Assembly (NCBI GenBank): GCA_964564165.1
Contig: CAZLZZ010000136.1
Coordinates: 1 to 8,854, forward strand
DNA from: NORP309 sp964564165
GTDB lineage: Bacteria; Pseudomonadota; Gammaproteobacteria; Xanthomonadales; Marinicellaceae
DNA: 8,854 nt
Direction: 5' to 3'
The translations under genes were made by a program, and so were the position numbers. Within the stretch, counting starts at the first letter, position 1, and the number at the start of each line of letters is the position of its first letter. Shown piece by piece: positions 5,594 through 8,854 of this stretch. Under the pieces are notes generated by a model. That model saw only the letters and a list, made by a program, of their open reading frames with translations, ran no database searches and had not been told where the DNA came from.

Positions 5594-5949
5594 TTTAATG
5601 CTAGCATGTATCGTTTGATTTCTATACCTTTATCCAAAGGTGAAATGTTTACCTGTTCTTGGTTTTGCATTTTTCCGTCCGGTAACCCCTTTATAATTTT
5701 CACACTCACATAGCCAGCTTTTTCTAATTCTCTAATGTAGTTCATGTCACCGGACTCTTTGAGGTGCCAAAGAGGGATGTATGTGCTTGGTGATGCTTTC
5801 ATTAAGTAACTTAATGCGGTTATAGAAACCCCAAGTGACTTAACAGTAATTGTATTAAGTTCATTAATTTTATCTTCAATGTTTTGTTCTGCAGGCAAAG
5901 CTGAGGTAAAAAAGAATAGAATTATTAACGACAATATTCTTGCTGTCAT
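5581..5949 (-). CDS. Small exported protein of unknown function
   Basis: I do not recognise this 122-residue protein. It has a clear Sec signal peptide, MTARILSLIILFFFTSALPA, with predicted cleavage after Ala20, giving a periplasmic mature protein of about 102 residues. The mature part has helices around residues 22-52. A stretch follows, YIPLWHLKESG, YIRELEKAGYVSV, then ISPLDKGIEIKRYML, whose order resembles a winged-helix fold (helix, recognition-like helix, wing, closing helix). That resemblance is only a pattern impression and would be odd for an exported protein. The ribosome binding site AAGGAG, 6 bases upstream of the ATG at 5949, is strong, so the gene is very likely expressed. It is the first gene of a possible two-gene unit with the GFA-family gene. 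Confidence 0.75.
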   Translation of the reverse strand: MTARILSLIILFFFTSALPAEQNIEDKINELNTITVKSLGVSITALSYLMKASPSTYIPLWHLKESGDMNYIRELEKAGYVSVKIIKGLPDGKMQNQEQVNISPLDKGIEIKRYMLALKHNK

Positions 5950-6380
5950 TGGGTCTCCTTTTTAAACATAATAATTATTAAAGTTATCTGTGGCAGAGAA
6001 CTGTATTTATTGCTGTCTTCCATCGTCGTATTTACAATCTATTCTTTTAAGGTATCTTCAAATATACTGTTTTCATGTAGATAATTCAATATTTATCAGG
6101 CATTTTAAATAGTTAACAGTGTGCTCTATGGCAAAAGAGTTAAAGGCTCAGAATCAAGTTGTTTTAGATACATGCGATTCCAAATCCAAATTTTTCGCAA
6201 TAGGTTTTTTATTCTCGGATAAGTTACTATGATTATGTGTAATTAGGTTCAATTACAATTCGGAACGTGGGTCCCTGTGCATTGGTAATATTAATAATAT
6301 TAATTTCAGCAAATCCGTGTTAGGATATGGTCATACTGCCTTAAAATTTATGGCAGATCAAACAAATGAGGGGATAAAAA
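5950..6380. other. Non-coding divergent region upstream of gdhA
   Basis: This 431-bp AT-rich stretch separates the exported-protein gene (minus) from glutamate dehydrogenase (plus). It should hold both promoters, but no -35/-10 pair stands out on either strand. It contains a 9-bp tandem repeat, TAATATTAA (6286-6294 and 6295-6303), about 80 bp before the gdhA start. A 34-codon frame at 6128-6232 has no ribosome binding site and is not called. Confidence 0.6.
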
Positions 6381-7736
6381 ATGACAGTAGAACATGTTAA
6401 CTTAGAGCAATTCATGAGCGGGGTAATTAAACGCAACCCAGGACAAGTTGAGTTTCACCAAGCTGTACAAGAAGTAGCAGAGGATATTTTCGATTTCATA
6501 GAGGACAAGGATGAATATCATGAATATCAAATTCTTCGACGTATGGCAGAACCAGACCGCGTAATCAGTTTCCGCGTGTGTTGGGAAGACGACGAAGGCA
6601 ATATTCGAGTACAACGTGGTTGGCGGGTTCAAAACAACAACTCTATTGGCCCGTACAAAGGTGGTATTCGTTTTCATACCGATGTTAATGAAAGTATTCT
6701 TAAATTTTTGGCGTTTGAACAAACCTTTAAAAACAGCCTAACCGGTCTTGCAATTGGTGGTGCCAAAGGCGGTTCCAACTTTAACCCCAAGGGAAAATCT
6801 GACCATGAGGTCATGCGTTTTTGCCAGTCTTTCATGACCGAGCTTTATCGCCATGTTGGCGCTGATGTTGATGTTCCTGCCGGTGACATTGGTGTGGGCG
6901 CGCGTGAAATTGGTTATATGTTTGGTCAATACAAACGCATCACCAATCAATTTACGGGTGTGTTAACAGGCAAAGGTCTGGAATTCGGTGGCAGCTTGAT
7001 TCGCACCGAGGCAACAGGCTATGGCGCAGTATATATGCTGCAACAAATGCTAAACCGTGTTGGTAAGACTGTTGAAGGGTTGACAGCTGTGATTTCAGGC
7101 TCAGGCAATGTTGCGACGCATGCTGCAGAAAAAATCGTACATTTAGGTGGAAAAGTTATCACACTGTCAGACTCTGGCGGTTTTATCCATGATCCTGATG
7201 GTATCAACCAAGAAAAAATCGACTGGGTAAAACACCATAAAACTCATCGCCGTGGACGAATTTCGGAATACGCCGAGGAATTTCCTGGTTCTAAATTTTA
7301 TGCTGGACAACGGCCATGGGGCATCAACTGCGATGTCGCTTTGCCATGCGCCACTCAGAATGAACTGGATGGAGATGAAGCCAGGCTGTTGGTTAAAAAT
7401 GGCTGTATAGCACTTTCAGAAGGCGCCAATATGCCGACCAATTTGGAAGGCGTGCACGTGTTTAAAGACGCGAAAATTTTGTATGCCCCAGGCAAAGCAG
7501 CCAACGCGGGTGGTGTCGCAGTATCTGCACTTGAAATGAGCCAAAATTCAGCACGCTTATCCTGGGGCGAGGATCAGCTACAAAAACTATTACTGGATAC
7601 AATGACAGGAATCCACGACCGCTGTGTTGAATACGGTGGAGCTGCTGGAACCAAACATATTGATTATGTTCGCGGTGCCAATATTGCGGGATTCAAAAAA
7701 GTCGCCGATGCGATGCTGGCTTATGGTGTGGTGTAA
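6381..7736 (+). CDS. gdhA: NADP-type glutamate dehydrogenase
   Basis: The 451-residue product matches the hexameric, about 450-residue class of glutamate dehydrogenases, which make L-glutamate from 2-oxoglutarate and ammonium in the cytoplasm. Visible hallmarks are GWRVQNNNSIGPYKGGIRFH (80-99) with substrate-binding Lys93, the catalytic-lysine motif AIGGAKGGS (Lys129), VPAGDIGVGAREIGYM (165-180) with conserved Asp169, and LEFGGSLIRTEATGYG (200-215). The Rossmann motif SGSGNVATHAAEKI (239-252) is followed by SDSGG (263-267). Gly/Ser rather than an acidic residue after the second strand fits the NADP-preferring biosynthetic type, but cofactor choice is inferred. A strong ribosome binding site, GAGGGG (6368-6373), lies 7 bases before the ATG. 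The gene stands alone after a long non-coding leader. Confidence 0.96.
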   Translation: MTVEHVNLEQFMSGVIKRNPGQVEFHQAVQEVAEDIFDFIEDKDEYHEYQILRRMAEPDRVISFRVCWEDDEGNIRVQRGWRVQNNNSIGPYKGGIRFHTDVNESILKFLAFEQTFKNSLTGLAIGGAKGGSNFNPKGKSDHEVMRFCQSFMTELYRHVGADVDVPAGDIGVGAREIGYMFGQYKRITNQFTGVLTGKGLEFGGSLIRTEATGYGAVYMLQQMLNRVGKTVEGLTAVISGSGNVATHAAEKIVHLGGKVITLSDSGGFIHDPDGINQEKIDWVKHHKTHRRGRISEYAEEFPGSKFYAGQRPWGINCDVALPCATQNELDGDEARLLVKNGCIALSEGANMPTNLEGVHVFKDAKILYAPGKAANAGGVAVSALEMSQNSARLSWGEDQLQKLLLDTMTGIHDRCVEYGGAAGTKHIDYVRGANIAGFKKVADAMLAYGVV

Positions 7737-7747
7737 AAACAACCGTG

Positions 7748-7784
7748 ATTGGCGGCAACTGATGATTGTTTTGTTTTCGCCAAT
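7748..7784 (+). terminator. Possible hairpin downstream of gdhA
   Basis: ATTGGCG (7748-7754) pairs with CGCCAAT (7778-7784) across a 23-base loop, 11 bp after the gdhA stop. No U-tract follows, so an intrinsic terminator is doubtful. Confidence 0.3.
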
Positions 7785-7896
7785 AACGACTTTGTAAAGA
7801 TTAAGAGCATTTTTAACCACGAAGGACATGAAGAACATGGAGGAAAAGATTAAGAACGGTTATCGCACGACGACACGGTGACGCAGCGTAAAAAAA

Positions 7897-7915
7897 AACA
7901 ATAATTTATATTGTT
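7897..7915 (-). terminator. Weak AT-rich terminator-like hairpin
   Basis: AACAATA (7897-7903) pairs with TATTGTT (7909-7915) around a 5-base loop. On the minus strand it is followed by a T-run (7898-7890). The stem has little GC, so it would be weak. No minus-strand gene is close upstream; the nearest is the zinc-ribbon remnant ending at 8384. Confidence 0.25.
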
Positions 7916-7983
7916 ACAATTAGGGTTGACTACTAGTTCCCATGCTCCGCGTGGGAACAAGAGATAATTTATACAGTTACAAT
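7901..7983. repeat. 20-bp direct repeats flanking a GC-rich hairpin
   Basis: The 20-mers at 7901-7920 and 7964-7983 match at 18 positions (ATAATTTATA, two variable bases, GTTACAAT). Between them, 7936-7945 (GTTCCCATGC) pairs with 7949-7958 (GCGTGGGAAC) in a 10-bp stem with one G-T wobble and a TCC loop. The hairpin resembles GTTCCCACGC-type repeats scattered in gammaproteobacterial genomes. The flanking repeats may mark its insertion or an independent duplication. Confidence 0.65.
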
Positions 7984-8058
7984 AGCTTGGTTGCACTACA
8001 ACTCGTTTCCGTATTTCGTGTGGTTAATCATAGAAACCCCGCGACACAATACAAACAA

Positions 8059-8090
8059 TTGAAATTTCTTGAATCTTCCATATTATGGAA
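8059..8090 (+). promoter_or_regulatory. Candidate promoter with overlapping operator-like dyad
   Basis: TTGAAA (8059-8064) and TATTAT (8081-8086) lie 16 bp apart, each with five of six consensus matches. The dyad TTCCAT-ATT-ATGGAA (8076-8090) has 6-bp arms and covers the -10 box, a position suited to repression. Transcription would start near 8093, immediately before the GGAGAA ribosome binding site of the small frame at 8107. Confidence 0.45.
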
Positions 8091-8106
8091 TAATGGAGAA
8101 ATAATT

Positions 8107-8211
8107 ATGCAAACTTTAAGTCAATTAATCCACCAAGAATCACTGGCAAATAGATACTTAAATTATTTTCAATTGGATAGAATTACACAAGGCAGTAAAC
8201 AACGCAGATAA
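8107..8211 (+). CDS. Possible 34-residue small protein
   Basis: I do not recognise this frame. It encodes MQTLSQLIHQ followed by ESLANRYLNYFQLDR and a basic end, ITQGSKQRR; the first 25 residues could form one amphipathic helix. The start at 8107 is chosen because GGAGAA (8095-8100) lies 6 bases upstream and a promoter-like pair precedes it. A longer in-frame start at 7942 falls inside a repeat hairpin and gives non-coding-looking sequence. It may be a small protein, a leader peptide or a gene fragment. A small dyad, CCAATA and TATTGG (8242-8261), lies 30 bp downstream. The chance that it is a real gene is moderate. Confidence 0.4.
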   Translation: MQTLSQLIHQESLANRYLNYFQLDRITQGSKQRR

Positions 8212-8241
8212 TACTTGCAAGATATTTCGCAAAGTTCACAA

Positions 8242-8261
8242 CCAATACCATGGCTTATTGG
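8242..8261. other. Small dyad around CCATGG
   Basis: CCAATA (8242-8247) and TATTGG (8256-8261) flank the palindrome CCATGG (8248-8253). There is no U-tract. Its role is unknown; it could mark the 3' end of the small transcript that starts near 8093. Confidence 0.3.
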
Positions 8262-8327
8262 CAGCAACCAGCACTAAATCTAAAAAGTTCTTTTCTATAG
8301 CAAAAACCAATCACATAAGTCGGACTT

Positions 8328-8389
8328 GTCCAACAAGCGGTTCAGGTTGTGGCTCGTACTTCGCACAAGCTAACCTTATTCGTTTAGGC
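8328..8389 (-). repeat. attC-like imperfect palindrome at the end of the zinc-ribbon gene
   Basis: Read on the minus strand, this 62-bp stretch starts with GCCTAAAC (8389-8382) and ends with GTTGGAC (8334-8328). GTTGGAC fits the integron core-site consensus GTTRRRY. GCCTAAAC is a typical inverse core GCCTAAC with one extra A. Inside, GGTTAGCTTGTG pairs imperfectly with CACAACCTGAACC, leaving an extra C on one side like the extrahelical bases of attC hairpins. The stop codon of the preceding gene (TAA, 8386-8384) lies in the first box, as is common in gene cassettes. The orientation, gene then attC, is also correct. No integrase is in the window, and the extra A makes it a degenerate or doubtful site. 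Confidence 0.45.
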
Positions 8390-8600
8390 GATATTAGACA
8401 TTAATGCTATTGTCTCATGGTCAATTTTCTGTAGTGCCTTTTGAATATGATTAACTTCATTTTCTTCAAAAAGTGCTTCACCACACTGTGTACAAACCCA
8501 TGCGTGAACTGACTCCCATGAACTGTGGTAACCATTTCGATCCGCACTAAATGGTGCCATTTCCTTTGATCATTTTGCCTTTGCAATGGAAACATTCCAT
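8384..8600 (-). pseudogene. YgiT/MqsA-type zinc-ribbon antitoxin-like gene, frameshifted
   Basis: The ATG at 8600 follows a perfect AAGGAGG ribosome binding site and starts MECFHCKGKMIKGN, then meets TAG at 8549-8547 after 17 codons. Removing one base (a G at 8557/8558) joins this to APFSADRNGYHSSWESVHAW, VCTQCGEALFEENEVNHIQK and ALQKIDHETIALMSNIA. The result is a 71-residue protein ending at 8384. It carries the two CxxC knuckles (Cys3/Cys6 and Cys36/Cys39) and the AWVCTQCGE motif of YgiT-type zinc fingers, the N-terminal half of MqsA-like antitoxins. In MqsA this domain binds the toxin, and a separate C-terminal domain, absent here, binds DNA. The gene starts 3 bp after a PIN-domain gene and shares its ribosome binding site with that gene's last codons, so the two form an operon. 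The extra base may be a true mutation or a sequencing error. Confidence 0.8.
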
Positions 8601-8603
8601 TTT

Positions 8604-8854
8604 TTACCTCCTTAAATGTTCAGGGTGAATAAGTTTAACTTGTGGGAAATAGGTTTTATATTTGCCAGTATCCCGGGTTATTAAATTAAAATTTTCTACT
8701 GAAACATGAGCACCAATAAAGAAATCAGGTAAAGGTGAATTTTTTGTTTCTTTATTTTTTCTATATTTCAAATATGCCTTACCTGTAAGAAATAGCGCTT
8801 CTCTTGGAATTTCTAGAACTTTTATATTAAGCTCTGAAATTGCTTTTTCTAATT
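8604..8854 (-). CDS. PIN-domain (VapC-like) protein, C-terminal part (runs off the right edge)
   Basis: A minus-strand frame enters from the right edge and runs 82 codons to TAA at 8606-8604. It contains FLTGKAYLKYRKNKETK, then SPLPDFFIGAHVSVENF and NLITRDTGKYKTYFPQVKLI. These correspond to the second half of a PIN domain, with conserved acidic residues in PDFFIGAH and TRDTGKY that bind the metal ion in the nuclease site. PIN proteins of this size are usually VapC toxins that cut tRNA or rRNA and are paired with an upstream VapB-type antitoxin, which would lie beyond the window. The last two codons, AGG AGG, form the Shine-Dalgarno of the next gene, a zinc-ribbon antitoxin-like gene. The family is clear; the toxin role is inferred from the family. 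Confidence 0.82.
   Translation of the reverse strand, partial: LEKAISELNIKVLEIPREALFLTGKAYLKYRKNKETKNSPLPDFFIGAHVSVENFNLITRDTGKYKTYFPQVKLIHPEHLRR

Larger units (their letters stand above)
7737..8106. other. Repeat-rich non-coding stretch
   Basis: No convincing gene lies here. The stretch holds a possible gdhA hairpin (7748-7784). It also holds a short-period sequence at 7820-7846 built from units GAAGGACAT, GAAGAACAT and GGAGGAAAA; this resembles ACCACGAAGGAC-type intergenic repeats common in proteobacteria. Next come an A-run with an AT-rich hairpin (7897-7915), a GC-rich hairpin between direct repeats (7901-7983), and the promoter and dyad of the small frame that follows. Confidence 0.6.

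Noticed and set aside
6128..6232. A 34-codon frame (MAKELKAQNQVVLDT and onward) upstream of gdhA
   Set aside because: No ribosome binding site, no promoter and no recognisable similarity; length is within chance expectation for AT-rich DNA.
7942..8211. An 89-codon plus-strand frame starting at 7942
   Set aside because: Its start lies inside a repeat hairpin without a ribosome binding site and the first 55 codons look non-coding. Only the last 34 codons, from the ATG at 8107, are kept.
8231..8253. A 22-codon hydrophobic minus-strand frame, MVLVVNFAKYLASIICVVYC, beginning near 8253
   Set aside because: No ribosome binding site, and it overlaps the end of the better supported plus-strand small frame.
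8407..8595. A 62-codon minus-strand frame, MFPLQRQNDQRKWHH and onward
   Set aside because: It is an out-of-frame shadow of the frameshifted zinc-ribbon gene, which has the proper ribosome binding site and CxxC motifs in the neighbouring frames.

Overview
The window looks like chromosomal DNA of a low-GC gammaproteobacterium. The main evidence is the left end: a minus-strand envC-type gene is divergent from a plus-strand rhodanese (YibN-like), secB and gpsA. This is the E. coli-type arrangement (gpmM-envC opposite yibN-grxC-secB-gpsA-cysE), but grxC is absent between the rhodanese and secB, and gpsA is not followed by cysE. A PhaF-like phasin suggests polyhydroxyalkanoate storage. The genus cannot be fixed from this sequence.

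Layout: 1-784 minus, 5' part of an EnvC-like murein hydrolase activator. 785-988, divergent promoter region. 989-3006 plus, rhodanese, SecB export chaperone and GpsA glycerol-3-phosphate dehydrogenase, probably one unit. 3086-3637 plus, an Slp-family outer-membrane lipoprotein whose promoter carries three ATTCAG direct repeats 11 bp apart. 3638-5096, a repeat-rich stretch around a minus-strand phasin; two direct copies of a palindromic repeat flank the phasin, and nested concentric inverted repeats follow. 5097-5949 minus, a GFA/CENP-V-type zinc protein preceded by a small exported protein of unknown function. 6381-7736 plus, NADP-type glutamate dehydrogenase after a 430-bp non-coding stretch.

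From 7737 onward the sequence looks accessory: degenerate repeats, a hairpin between 20-bp direct repeats, and a 34-codon reading frame with its own promoter-like and operator-like sequences. At the right edge, on the minus strand, is a toxin-antitoxin-like pair: the C-terminal part of a PIN-domain protein, then a YgiT/MqsA-type zinc-ribbon gene broken by a one-base frameshift. The stop codon of the zinc-ribbon gene lies in a 62-bp imperfect palindrome resembling an integron attC site. This candidate toxin-antitoxin gene cassette is the most interesting feature.

Functionally, EnvC, SecB, GpsA and Slp belong to envelope biogenesis and export, GdhA to nitrogen assimilation and the phasin to carbon storage. 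These are ordinary housekeeping parts. The novelty lies in the repeats, the regulatory sites and the right-hand module. All similarity statements come from recognition of motifs, not from database searches.
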